Assembly: GCF_905115235.1 (NCBI RefSeq)
Contig: NC_051854.1
Location: 24,898,001 to 24,962,000 of the forward strand
Direction: 5' to 3'
Length of the DNA stretch: 64,000 nucleotides
Source: Hermetia illucens
Taxonomy: Eukaryota; Arthropoda; Insecta; Diptera; Stratiomyidae
Shown: in pieces, positions 35,795 through 47,561 of the stretch
Layout of the letters: the number at the start of each line of letters is the position of its first letter
Numbering within the stretch: position 1 is the first letter of the stretch
Notes under the pieces: generated by a model
Seen by the model: the letters and a program-made list of their open reading frames with translations, nothing else
Databases searched by the model: none
Told to the model about the DNA's origin: nothing
Position numbers and translations under genes: made by a program

Positions 35795-35946
35795 ATGTTT
35801 GGCGGTGCTCAACCTATTCTGGTTTTAAGTAAGTCGTGAATTCGCTATGTGGCGTGTGGATTTTCAATGTTTCATTTATTCCAGGCCAAAACACAAAGCG
35901 TGAGTCCGGACGGAAAGTGCAGCTGGAGAACATAAATGCCGGAAAG
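35795..35946 (+). CDS. CCT3: T-complex protein 1 subunit gamma (CCT3), exons 1 and 2
   Basis: Exon 1 (35795-35828) encodes MFGGAQPILVL and exon 2 (35885-35946) encodes the continuation QNTKRESGRKVQLENINAGK, the signature N-terminus of CCT gamma. Exon 2 ends at a consensus donor (AAAG|GTGAGC) that starts a 9.9 kb intron; the rest of the gene is at 45857-47513. The phases match across both junctions. Confidence 0.95.
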
Positions 35947-36600
35947 GTGAGCGAATTTTGTGGTTCAAATGTGCAGCGATTGGTCATGTGGTTCGTTAGG
36001 AGTGCTAAAGTGATTTCTTATTGAAAGTTCAGTTCCTAAATTGTTTTATTTCTGTTGAGTGGCTTTGTCTAGAAATATGAATTGTGCCCTGCCCTTTGCA
36101 GTGAGTGGGTGATTTCCGAGGGCTGCCTACGCCGTGCGTCTCTGCGTGAAATCTTTGATCTGAAATGAATGCGAGATAAAATCAATTGTTCAATGAAAAC
36201 TACTTAGAAATGTTCAACGAGGAAAGGATCAAGTCAATTTTACTGAATGCTGCTTTGAGATCTAGGCTCAGTTCACGTTGGTCCAGGACATTGTCCCACT
36301 CTTTTTAGTTCACTGCAAATCATAATTTAATATATAATACTCGACGCCAACATAGTTCTCAAGACGAATTCCGCTTATGTCACTTGAATAGTAAAATTTT
36401 TCCAGGCCCGCACCAACAAATCCGGTTCCAAGCCTATTTGAGAAAGGAGGGTAGGTGAGTCACCACTGTCTGAATGGTCCTTTATTACCCAAGCGACTCG
36501 GCTTAGGCAGTAGGTACTTCCATGCAGTCAACTGTGTAAAGTTTCCACGGAGTCCACTGCCTGTGTTACGTCTAATGCGCCTCTATTTTATTTCCATTCA
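35947..36600. other. CCT3 intron 2, first part
   Basis: No coding or repeat signal recognised between the exon 2 donor and the repeat beginning near 36615. Confidence 0.35.
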
Positions 36601-36614
36601 TTTTTAAGGTTTTG

Positions 36615-37440
36615 TGTAAACACAAACTCTTATTTAAATCGGTTTACTGTCTGTCTGTCTGTTCGTCACACGCATTTTTCTCGGAGACGGTTATAGCGAT
36701 TGACACCAAGTTTGGTACAAAGGTGGGAACTGTGAACGCTCATGCATATAGTGAGTTACATCCTTTTACCACGAATTTAAGGGGGGTCCCCATACATGCA
36801 AAACGAGGGTGTAAATTTTTTTTCCATCAAACAGAGTCATGTTGGGCATCAAATTAAAGGTCTCGGTTAGTACTTTTCAAAGCCGGTCTTAGTTTTGACA
36901 TTTGACAAGGTGCGGAATGCGGAGGGGCTGAAAGTGACAATTTTTTTTAATGAACCCATTCTCAGAAACTACCCAACCGAAAAATCTGAAAAAAATCAGG
37001 AGGCTGCCACTATATGGTGCCTGGGCTCCGAAATACCTTCCATACTGATATCTGCATAAATAAAGTTAATAATAGTATATTACTATAATTTTTAGTAATT
37101 GAAAGGAAAACCCCCCTTAAGTTCATCCTAGAATCACAAAATTTTGCAGCAATGTAGGTTACAGTATAGAGCATGATCCTGCCAAATGGTAAAAATCGCA
37201 ATATTACTAACAAAGTTATACTAGGTCAAAACTGTCGCTCCTCTGCAAATTCAAGACTATAAATGTCAATATCACTTGAAAGTGAATATTTTCACATAAT
37301 ATATGCATATTTTACGGGCTACATGCTAATGGGACAAATGCACACTCAAATCTCTTTATAAAAAAAATACACAAAACCAAACCTTTCGTACCTGAAGCGT
37401 CTAGCTTCCGGTTTCCCGACTTGTTATTGTAACATGGCGC
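36615..37440. repeat. Unclassified interspersed repeat in CCT3 intron 2
   Basis: Non-coding unit that begins near TCGGTTTACTGTCTGTCTG and ends near TTTCCCGACTTGTTAT. Its last 370 bases align with 59131-59470 (shared ACTATAATTTTTAGTAATTG, AACAAAGTTATA, ATTTTCACATAAT, CCCGACTTGTTAT). No terminal inverted repeats or open frame found; class unknown. Confidence 0.65.
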
Positions 37441-37756
37441 TCAAAGAGGATTCATCATTTATTGGTTGATCGCCTTTGTTTGCGTGTGCATCTGCTCCTT
37501 CTTACAGGGTTGGAGAACTCAACACCGTTTGCAAGATCCAGGTGTTATTCGATTTGGGCCAACATTAAAAATTCTTTTTTTCGGCGTTATACAAATGGCC
37601 GGCCACGTTCGGAACGTCAGAACACTTAGTTTTAAGGGATTGAAGGGTCGCTCGGGCCCTGATATCGTGAGGAATCTCGGAAAGTTCTAAATAGGGTGCG
37701 CCGTATTGAACCTCGACAAGGAGACCCACTTGGGCCCGCCTCGGACGTCGAGTTTG

Positions 37757-40700
37757 TTTTTTTTTTTGGGAGGAGGGTGGGTGAATGCGTTTACGCGCAG
37801 AGTGTTGGACTCCTAGCCTGGAACCGTTTGACACATTACTTCGGGCTAGCCCTCCCGCTCTCCCGGCTTTGGGAGCCTTCAAGTCAGGGAATCCCCTTCA
37901 CCAACGGGAAGGGAGTTGTTAGTTCAGGGAACCCCTTACCGTCCGATCCCTCTGCCGGTCGAGTTCAATCTTCTTCGTAGTAAGAAGAGCCCGAACATAA
38001 TGCGCAATACGATTCCAGCTACCAGCGCTCTTCAGCATCTCTCGCACAATGTTATCTGGAGAGAGCTCCCCCGTCTGTCTGTATAAAGCTGCTGGCGGAG
38101 GCCGTCCCACCTCTCGCAAGAGAAAAAGGTGTGTTCAGCGTCATCCGCCACTCTATTGCAGAACACACAATCAGGAGATCGCGCCTTCCCAACTCTGTGC
38201 AGGTAAGACTGAAAACCTTCATGCCCACTTAGAAGTTGGGTAAGGAAGTAATCAATCTCACCGTGCTTTCTGTTCAACCACGGGTCTAATTTGTCGATGA
38301 GTCGCGCAGTCCACTTGCCCCTTGGCTCATTTTGCCAAGAAAGTTGCCACTCGTTAAGGGTGCGTTGACGTTCTTCACGGGCAACCACTTCTCTTAAGTT
38401 TTCGCTCTTACGGCGGTAGATAGCTTTGCGCTCCTTGGCAAGAAGGGCAACGGGGATCACTCCCGCAATCACCATCACAGCCGGTTCGGAGACGGTGCGA
38501 TAAGCAGACGCCACTCGCAAAGCTCCCCGCCTCTGCACTTGAGCGAGGCGTTTACGATGCACCTCCTTGTCAAGGGCATCAGCCCATACCTCCGCACCAT
38601 AGAGAAGGACGGACTGCGTTGCTCCCATGAGGAGACGTCTCCTAGTTGATATAGGGCCGCCGACAGTCGCCATTAGCCGACTCAAGGCCGCGACTCCTGC
38701 TGCAGCCCTGTCCGCGGCTGCTTTGATTTGCTCGAAGAAGCTCATCTTCGAGTCGAGCATTAAACCAAGGTATTTAATCACTGGTTTTGACTCTATAGTC
38801 AACTCGCCGATCGATATGGGACGCAAGGTCGGGATTCTCCTTCTGGTCAGGATGACTACTTCGGTTTTTTCCAGCGCAAGGTTGAAACTGTGAGCAGTCA
38901 TCCATCCGCTTACCCGTCGCATCAATATGCCAAGTCTGCCTTGCGCCTGTTCAACAGTGCGTCCGGCAACAAGTGCCGCACCGTCGTCTGCATAATCGAC
39001 CAGGCGCGACTCTTCAGGCATATCGAGTCTCAGCAGACTATCGTAGGAAGCGTTCCAGAGGTCCGGCCCTAGGATGGATCCCTGCGCTACTCCCGACGTG
39101 ATTTCCATCCTCCTCTGGCCCTCTAGCGTCTCATAGAACAGGGAGCGGTCTTTCAGATAATCCCTCAATATCCGCAAGAGATAGCTTGGCACGTGAAAGG
39201 AGTTCTCTAGTGTGCCTAGCATATCTGTCCATCTTACGGAATTGAAGGCATTTCTGACATCAAGCGTTATGAGGAGCACTATCCGTCGAGATCGGCGGCT
39301 GTGTGCTCCGGCTCGATTAAACGCATCTACGACCTCCATAACAGCATCCACTGTAGATTTCCCTGTTCTAAACCCGAACTGCCTTGCGGATAAGTCCCCG
39401 GCAGCACGGATCGCTTCAGCGAGTCTACCCCTGATGAGCTTCTCGAGCACTTTTCCGGCCGTGTCAAGCATACACAGCGATCGGTATGCAGACGGGAGCT
39501 CCGGGTCTCCTTTACCCTTACTGATCAACGCGAGTCTGGCCACTTTCCAGCGACAAAGAAAAATGCCCTCCTTCAAGCACGCATTGAACGCTTCGAGCAG
39601 CAATTCTGGCCGTTGGCGGAACACCAGTTTGTAAACTTCCGCCGGGATGCCATCAGGACCTGGCGCCTTCCTGTTTTTCATAGTGAGAACCGCTTCTTCG
39701 AGTTCTCCCATTGTGAAAAGGGGGCAATCCACGACGCTTTCCGCGCTGTTTACATCAACCCGTACAGGGTGTCTGGGAAACAATGCCCGCACAATGCGGC
39801 CCATCTGGTCGGTGCTCAATATGCAGGGCTTCCGCAGAGCCCCGATTTTCCGAGTGATAAGCTTATAGCCAAGTCCCCACAGATCATCGTTCACCTCATT
39901 AACAAGCTTTTGCCAGCCGCGAGCTTTGCTTTTATTTATAGCGCTGCGGAGTCTCCTTTTTGGTGATCTATATTGTGCCTTTATGGCACATGCCTCCTCG
40001 TTGGCGGACAAACGTTGTGCCAAACGGCGGAGCTTATGACACTCCTTCCGTAGGTCGGCAATTTCCGCCGTCCACCAGTACATAGAAGGCTTGTCGCGCC
40101 TGGGGCCTCTCCGGGGCATGGAAGCCTCACACGCCGTCACGTCATCATTGAATTTACGACGGTGTCAGCTGCGACACCACCACTCCCCGGAGTGCCCCCT
40201 AGCGCGGCCCTACCTGCTCCAAGAGCTTCGACGAACCTTCCGATGTTCACCTTCGCGACATTCCACACGCAGGGGGAACGTCGTGTTGGTGCTCGCTGGC
40301 AAGTAGCGTCAACACTTCGAACGCAATGTACTGATGATCACTTGCCGAGAAGTCTTCTAGGACTCGCCACCCGTTCATCGATGATGCCAGAGATTCCGAC
40401 GCAAAAGTGATGTCGGGAATGCTTCCTTCACAACCTGGGCGCCGAAATGTTGGCGTGGATCCGGTGTTTAAAATTACGAGCCCGGTTCTCGCCGCCATTT
40501 CCAGAATCCGTTTCCCTCTGGAGTCTGATTGAGGCATGCCCCATTCAAGAGCCCTGGCATTAAAATCACCGCCAACCAGGATTCGTCCCTCCGTGCTCGA
40601 AACGGCGTCCTCCAGAGCATCAAGCCGGCGCCGAAAGTCCGGAATCGACTCATTCGGCGTCAGGTAAACGCTAAAAAACGTTATCCCTACACACAGGATC

Positions 40701-41222
40701 CAGACAAATCCGTCCCCCCGGCCTTCGGCAAGAACACGAAGTCGAACGTCGTCCCGAACCCAGATGGCAGCGGTGCCCGATAAGTCGAGATACCATGAGG
40801 ACGGGTCCTTGTTTCGGTATTGCTCGCTAATCAGCACTAGATCAGCATTTACTTCCGCAGCGAACTGTGCTATCAACTGGTGAGCGGTTGCACTCCGGTG
40901 CATGTTAATTTGCAAAATGCGGATCATGGCGTTCGCACCCTAGCCCTCTCCAATTCCGCCCTGAAGATTGGACACCGTCCCGAGCCCGCAGTGTGTGCGA
41001 CGCTTTCGCCAGACGCGCCACGATCCCTGCAGAGAACACAACTCTCGCTTTCCTTGCAAGTCTTCTCTTGATGACCCACTTGGCCGCATCTCCGTCATGC
41101 TGTCCTCCTGTCCGGACCCTTGCAAGCTGCTGACGTGTGTCCATAGTCCAGACACCTGTAGCACTTGGTGGGGACTATCCGCATTCGTACCCGGCATACT
41201 ACCCATCCGATTTTGATTCTCC
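37757..41222 (-). mobile_element. R1-clade LINE, best copy, 5'-truncated
   Basis: Minus strand. ORF1 is represented by its C-terminal CCHC zinc knuckles (CYRCLDYGHTSAAC, then CGQVGHQEKTC, then CVLC). Its end overlaps the ORF2 start in an ATGA (40924-40927). The ORF2 endonuclease (40927-40247) has INMHRSATAHQL, LVGGDFNARALEWG and SASDHQYIAF. The RT runs in one 702-codon frame (40140-38032): KAPGPDGIPAEVYK, LITLDVRNAFNSV, VAQGSILGPDLWN, LVDYADDGAALVAG (motif C intact), then a C-terminal zinc motif CVFCNRVADDAEHTFFSC. Two frame changes separate EN and RT near 40245 and 40145, and ORF1 has a stop between its knuckles. The 3' UTR ends in an 11-A tail (T-run at 37757-37767). The insertion site is an intron, not 28S rDNA. 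Confidence 0.93.
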
Positions 41223-41227
41223 CGCTG

Positions 41228-41990
41228 TTAAGGAGTTTCCTCGCATATTGCTTGGGGACATCCACCGTCGAGCTTGAACGAGTGCTCGCCTCCGAGGAGA
41301 TTCCACCCTAATGAGGACCTGTGTACACGTCTCGAAGTCCATGGGAGTGTTGACGTTAGCTGTTGCGCGTCTCTGAGCAGACGCAGCATTCCAGAGTCTC
41401 TTAACCCTACTCTGATGTTCAGCACAGGGTCGGCGAGGAGGTCCATATTATCCCCGTACCTCATCTCCGCGGGGCTGGCCGTAAACTCGGAGGACGAAAG
41501 ACAAGACCGCAATTACGAAGGATCGCCGCAAGCCATTAAGGCGGCCTTTAGCGTCCGATGCCAATGTTCCAGCATACCATTGCACTGTGGATGGTATGAA
41601 GTAGTCCCAGGGGTTTTGCAGCCAAGGAACTTGCCTATCTCCGCGAAAAGAGTAGACTCGAATTGCATTCCCAGATACATGATGATTACGGCTAGTACAC
41701 CAAAGCGCGGAATCCACTCTCGACAGAGGGCCTCGGCATATTATTGCGCCATGGCGGCATGGTATTGCTGCAGGCCACCGCGTAAATCTGTCGATGATTG
41801 TAGGTGATCAGAGGTGGCAGTGAGGAAGATGGGGCGGAAAACTTGTCGGCCGAGCCAAAATCAAGTGGCACCGCGAGACGCGGTATCACATTGGTTTGCC
41901 GACCGTGATGCAGTAGGCGAATGCTCCAAAGGCCTAATACAGGCGATCAGCCCCGAGTCTGCACGAGGACTCTTCTGAAGTGTCTATAGG
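41228..41990 (-). mobile_element. Ty3/gypsy fossil piece (integrase C-terminal region)
   Basis: Minus-strand similarity to the post-integrase part seen on the plus strand at 43500-43880 (SSEFTASPAEMRYGDN). It is a separate broken piece in opposite orientation to the neighbouring gypsy fossil. Its tail at 41760-41950 resembles 48650-48850. Confidence 0.65.
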
Positions 41991-42009
41991 TCACGAAACC
42001 TTACCAGGA

Positions 42010-44260
42010 GTATACTGGTATCATGCGAACCGGTATAGCCCCTGAATTCACATACTTCTTGGGATCGTTGGTCGATCGAACTCCCAGCCAATCGCTTCGA
42101 GAAATGAGGCAATTGGGTGGGAGCAAGATCGACGACGACTTGTTGAAGACGCTCTGGTTGCGACGTCCCCCGGAGGGCACCCAGGCGGTCCTCGCGTGCG
42201 TCTCCGGTTCTTTGGAGGCGCTGGCAGCTGCGGCCGATAGGGTGCACGAGGTGCATGCGCGTCCAACATTAGCGGCCGTTCAGCAGCCTTCTGACGAATT
42301 TGGCGAGATGACTGCGCTAGTGGCCAGTATGGCTGGGGTGAGGGCGACGCTGGACGCTCAGCGTTCGGGTGGCAGGTCGCGGGCTCGCTCGCGGTCTACT
42401 GCTCGAAAAGGGCGATCGGATAGCAGGTCGAGAGGACAACATACGGACCGAAGCATTTCGCTCATCCACGACTTTGGGCATTATCTCGCAAACTGCCACA
42501 TCTTTACGACCTTGGGTTTAACCCTCCCTGTAGCTTCAGAAGACATTCCAAAGACGGTAATATGCACACTCTTTAGACTCTTTGAGTTCACCCAGATGGC
42601 CTTCGGGTTGTGCAATGCGGCGCAAACCTTTCAAAGGCTCATTCACTCGGTCCTGCGAAACCTTTACTTCTGTTTCATGTACTTAGACGATGTTTTGGTC
42701 GCTTTTCCCACTAATTCTGAGCACTTAGCCCACCTCGAGTTCATTTTTCAACGTCTCCTTGAGGCCGGTTTAGTACTAAACGTTGAGAAATGTAATTTTT
42801 TTCAAACACAGGTGAGATTCCTCGGCCACTTCATTTCCCCTGACGGAATACAGCCCGACGCAGACAAGGTGGAAGCGATCTCAAGCTTCCCGCGTCCGAA
42901 AACCGTGAAGGATTTGCGGAGGTTCTTGGGCATGGTAAATTTCTGCCGTCGTTTCCTGCCCAAGGGCGCCCAACATCAGTCCGTTTTCAACGTGTACTTG
43001 TCTGGCCCTAAAACAAAGAACACACGAGAGATTGTGTGGTCTGAAGAAGCTGTCCGCGCGTTCCATAAATCCCGTCAACAACTGGCTGACGCTACACTTT
43101 TGGCATTTCCTCTACAAGATGCACCCCCAGCCGTTTTTGTTGATGCCTCTGACATTGCAATAGGTGCTGCTCTTCACCAAAACGTGAATCAGGTCTGGCA
43201 GCCGTTGAGCTTCTTCTCTAAGCAGTTGAACCCCGCTCGACGGAGCCTACAGCCCCTACGATCGAGAACTGCTCGCCACGTACTTCAGCTTTAAATACTC
43301 CCTAGAAGGCCGCTCATAGTGTTCACGCTTTGGCGTCCCTGCAGTGGTCATCACTGACCAGGGAAAGCAATTTGAGTCCACCCCTTTCTCGAAGTTAGGC
43401 AAACTCCTGGATTTCAAACGTCAGCGGACTACTTCATACCACCCGCAATCCAATGGGATGCCAGAACGCTGGCACCGGACGCTGAAAGCCGCCATTATGG
43501 CTCGCGACGATCCGTTCTGGACTCAAGTCTTGCCTCTCGTCCCACTCGGCCTACGAACAATCCACCGGGAGGAGTTTACTGCCAGCCCCGCCGAGCTGCT
43601 ATACGGGGAGAATCCAAGGCTCCCAAGTGATCCGGTCTTCGAGAGATCAGGTCTCACAAAATCGGGATTGCTGAGGGACAATCTTCGACGCATCAATACC
43701 ACAATTCCCACCCGACACTCGTCTGCACCTACCTGCGCGCCCAAGGAACTGGCCACGTGCACGCACATCTTGGTCGGGACGGATGCCGCTGCAGCCTCCA
43801 TAAGAATGTCCGTACCGTGTTCTCGAGCGGGGAGAGCATTTCTTCGGAGGACACAAAAAGACGGTCTCCTTATCTAAGCTGAAGCTCTTGTGCGCCCCAA
43901 AACAACGTCGCGTCCTCGTTCGCGACCCCTAGGTTTCATCTGGAGGCGAAGTGATGTAGCGCAGCGGGGTTAACAACATTAGAAATTTATTTCGAATGTT
44001 GTTAATGCGAGCAGATAGATGACGCCGCCGGCGCTCTCCGTGGCTTATTGGAATTCGCCACGAGAGGGGAAGGCCAACAGTGAAAATTCCGTTGGTTTGT
44101 AACAAACGGGTTTTGGAAAAATCGATCGGTCTCTTCTGCCTCGACTCTCGACTCCTGTGTGTCCTATTAAACTATCATAGAAATGTGAAAATTATGATCA
44201 AATAAATAAAGTCTGTCAATCTAATCTGCAGTGTTAGTTGGTGCAGGTGCAGCGATTCCT
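42010..44260 (+). mobile_element. Ty3/gypsy fossil: gag, RT, integrase pieces and LTR-like end
   Basis: Plus strand: a gag-like region with an arginine/serine-rich tail (42023-42460), reverse transcriptase blocks (FCFMYLDDVLVAF at about 42670, FLGHFISPDGI) and RNase H start to about 43290. An integrase part begins at 43325 (FGVPAVVITDQG, YHPQSNGMPERWHR). An LTR-like sequence at about 43925-44250 resembles 735-1010. Broken, with segments missing; old. Lies in CCT3 intron 2. Confidence 0.85.
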
Positions 44261-44639
44261 AGTGCGAATATCTTATAAGTCAAGAGTATTCTCAAAACGT
44301 TCGCCTTCATTCATCTCCGTCTGTAGTTTTTTGTTAAGTAAGAACTCCCAGCGATCACCACGTTAGCATCCTCGACCGGATCACAGAATGGCTTAAGACT
44401 ACTTACAAGTCCTTTCATAATGGGATATTCGGTAACGAAGTCGTTATTGGCAGCGGTGTCTGCTTCACCGGAAATAAGTAAATAAATTCCTTGTTGACAC
44501 GCTGCATCATATGCTGCACTTCATGCGATTTATCACAGTATTGAAGTTAAAGTGTCTCACGTTGGCTTCCATTCGCATGTGACCATTAGAGCTTTTAGTG
44601 CCTCACGCTTGTCAATTCGCGTTCATATTTCCGCAGAAT
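44261..44639. other. CCT3 intron 2 sequence, small LINE-D trace
   Basis: A short block around 44310-44365 (AACTCCCAGCGATCACCACG) matches the 5' region of LINE family D in minus orientation (compare 58962-58981). The remainder is unrecognised. Confidence 0.4.
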
Positions 44640-45540
44640 GCTAGGTCATCTGACGCCTCTTCGGGACGAGGTCGATGACTTTAGTAGCGCGAGATGGTTG
44701 GCGATGGCGTGCCCCTACTCATCAATACTTGTGACAAATTGTTCATCCGATCAGCAAGACAGTTCTCACCTTGTCGACCCTTGGGTCATGTAAGTGTTCG
44801 ATATTAAATCTGAGTAGTAGGAATTCTCTGCCTCTACGAGTAAGTGAGGCCGCTACACGAAAGGGATGGCAAGATTCGATCAAGTAATAATCGATAATGG
44901 ATGTCGGTAAGTTTCTTGCGCGAATACAACCCTTGAATTTACTACCTGTTGATGGCAATAAGGTTGATTTGATTAAGTGTTTATTGCCGGTCGGTTACAA
45001 CTCAACTGACTTTTGACAGATGGTGAGAGTAGCGCAAAGTCATAAATTTCTCTCCGTTGTCGTTACGGTTCTCAAGAACGCCTTCCTCCATCACGTATCC
45101 GAGCAAGGTGTTATCAGAGCCCATCCTGACATTCAGATCGTTTATCATATTCCAACATCAGCCTTTCCTGGAACGGTTAGAGTCTCTTATATAAGGCCTC
45201 CCGCCTTTGTACCCGATCAGACTTCGTTAGTGCATAGTACTGCAATACTCAGTTTCTCATACTGGACCGCAAAGTCGTTGTCAATATTCTGCCTGATACC
45301 CAGGCAAGCAGCTAGCATTAACCTAACACCAGTTTCACGCTTACTCCCAGTAGGCTTACTAGAGAACAATAAGATAGTACCGCAAAGGAAACAAGAGTGT
45401 TCCCTCCTTACCTCTCTTAACCCCAGAATATCGACCGTACAGCCGGCATATCCTCTGAAGTTAGAACAAGCAAGCACTTTGGGTGGCTTCAATACCGTCG
45501 CCGAGGGGCTTTCACGCATTCCAGAATTCAATCTTAATCC
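44640..45540 (-). mobile_element. LINE endonuclease fragment (craniofacial-development-protein-2-like)
   Basis: On the minus strand from 45530: DILGLREVRREHSCFLCGT, then LLFSSKPTGSKRETGVRLML, the conserved LxLxEVRW and GSKRESGVGLML blocks of this endonuclease type. Further on come NVRMGSDNTLL and NRNDNGEKFMTLR (equivalent to the NVRVGSDNxLLG and NxNGERF blocks) and NQINLIAINR near 44950. No RT part remains. Stops and frame changes are numerous. Confidence 0.75.
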
Positions 45541-45856
45541 GTTGTTGAAAACAAAAGGTCGTAGTTAGAAAATCAAACCACTTCAGTTAATGTTTTGTAG
45601 CGTAAATGTAATTCGAAGCTATTAGTAGTTGCTAGCCCATAAATCCTTACCCCTTTTAACCTTTTTAGTGTTCAGATAATAACAGGAACCGGTTCGGAAA
45701 TTTGGGTGAAAGGTGTGTGGATTTGAATGTTAGTGTATGTTAAATAATGAAAGAACAAGGCTCATCTTATTTAGATAGCAGATCCAGTTATGGCGCGATT
45801 ATTTATTTCTAAATGAATAAAACTCGAGAATTAAATTTACATATTTCCCATTCCAG

Positions 45857-47513
45857 GCCATAGCTGACGTTATCCGAACATGCCTCGGACCCCAGGCTAT
45901 GTTGAAAATGTTGATGGACCCAATGGGTGGCATCGTAATGACCAACGATGGTAATGCCATTCTCCGAGAAATCACCGTTCAGCATCCGGCCGCCAAGAGT
46001 ATGATTGAAATCGCTCGTACTCAAGATGAAGAGGTTGGCGATGGAACTACTTCGGTAATTGTCCTTGCCGGAGAGATGTTGGCCGTCGCTGAACCCTTCT
46101 TAGCACAACAATGGCATCCAACACAAATCATTCGGGCTTATAGGGAAGCGCTCGAGGACATCATCAAACTTTTGCAGAATGACCTTAGCGTTCCAATTGA
46201 TAGATCGGATAAGAAAAAGATGGCTGAAGTCGTAAAGGCTTGCGTCGGAACGAAATTCATTGGACGTTGGTCTGAGTTGGCTGTTAAGATTGCATTGGAT
46301 GCTGTCGAGACGGTTACGTTGAGCGAGCATGGACGCACAGAAGTTGATATTAAGAGGTCAGTATATATCATAGTATGGAAATCCAAATTTAAAAATGATT
46401 ATAAATTGCATCTAAAAGTTCTTTAGTAACTATTTGCTTTCATTCTCTAATATTTGTCACTCCAATTTCAGATACGCTAAAGTTGAAAAAATTCCTGGCG
46501 GATCTATCGACGAATCGTACGTTCTCAGGGGTATTATGGTCAATAAAGACGTCACCCATCCTAAAATGCGACGATACATTAAAAACCCAAGAATTGTGTT
46601 GCTAGATTGCCCTCTAGAATACAAAAAAGGTGAAAGTCAAACAAACGTAGAAATTGTTGGTGAACAAGATTTCACGCGCATGCTTCAAATTGAGGAGGAA
46701 CACGTTGAAAAGATTTGCGCCGACATTATCGCTATTAAGCCTGATGTTGTTTTCACCGAGAAGGGGGTATCAGATTTGGCTCAACACTTCCTATTGAAGG
46801 CTGGAATCACTGCAATCCGTCGTCTGCGGAAAACCGATAATTTACGTATTGCCAGAGCGTGTGGTGCAACTATTGTAAACCGTACCGAAGAGTTGACAGA
46901 AAAAGACGTTGGAACAGGTGCTGGTCTCTTCGAAATCAAGAAAATCGGTGACGAGTACTTCACCTTCATCACAGAATGCAAAGATCCAAAGGCTTGCACT
47001 ATCCTCCTTCGTGGTGCATCAAAGGATATCCTAAGCGAAACAGAGAGAAATCTCCAAGATGCACTTCATGTAGCTAGAAATCTCGTTCTCGAACCAAGAC
47101 TAGTTCCAGGCGGTGGCGCCATTGAAATGGCACTCTCACAGGCTTTGACTAAGAAACAAGTTAAAGGACCATACAGTGCCGTCGCTCAAGCTCTGGAAAT
47201 TATTCCACGCACATTGGCACAAAATTGCGGTGCAAATACAATTCGTACATTGACTGCGCTACGCGCTAAACACGCTTCACATTCCGGTGATGCTGGGGTC
47301 TGCACTTGGGGCATTGACGGTGAATCTGGTGAGATTGTTGACATGCATGTGAGAGGTGTATGGGAGCCGCTTTCGGTGAAGATGCAAGTGTACAAAACTG
47401 CTGTTGAAACAGCTATTTTGCTGCTGCGTATTGACGATATTGTTTCGGGATCAAAGAAGAAGGGTGAACAGGGTATACCGACACCATCACAAGCAGCTGC
47501 CGGAATGGAATAG
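45857..47513 (+). CDS. CCT3: T-complex protein 1 subunit gamma (CCT3), exons 3 and 4
   Basis: Main body of the cytosolic chaperonin subunit CCT3, one of eight subunits of the TRiC/CCT ring that folds actin, tubulin and other proteins using ATP. Exon 3 is 45857-46356 and exon 4 is 46472-47513. With exons 1-2 the protein is 545 residues, the usual length. The ATP-binding loop LGPQAMLKML and the motif GDGTTS (residues 93-98) are intact, as are the late GGGAIEMALS and CGANTIRTLTALRAKH blocks. Exon 3 starts directly with AIADVIRTCLGP, in phase with INAGK of exon 2. AATAAA lies at 47556-47561. A housekeeping gene with no visible damage despite the transposon-filled intron. Confidence 0.97.
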
Positions 47514-47561
47514 GAAATGCCGCTTGGTCTAGGAGTTTCTTATTAAATTATCATAAATAAA

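Noticed and set aside
45020-45568. 182-codon open frame on the plus strand
   Set aside because: It is the antisense of a minus-strand LINE endonuclease fragment with clear family motifs.
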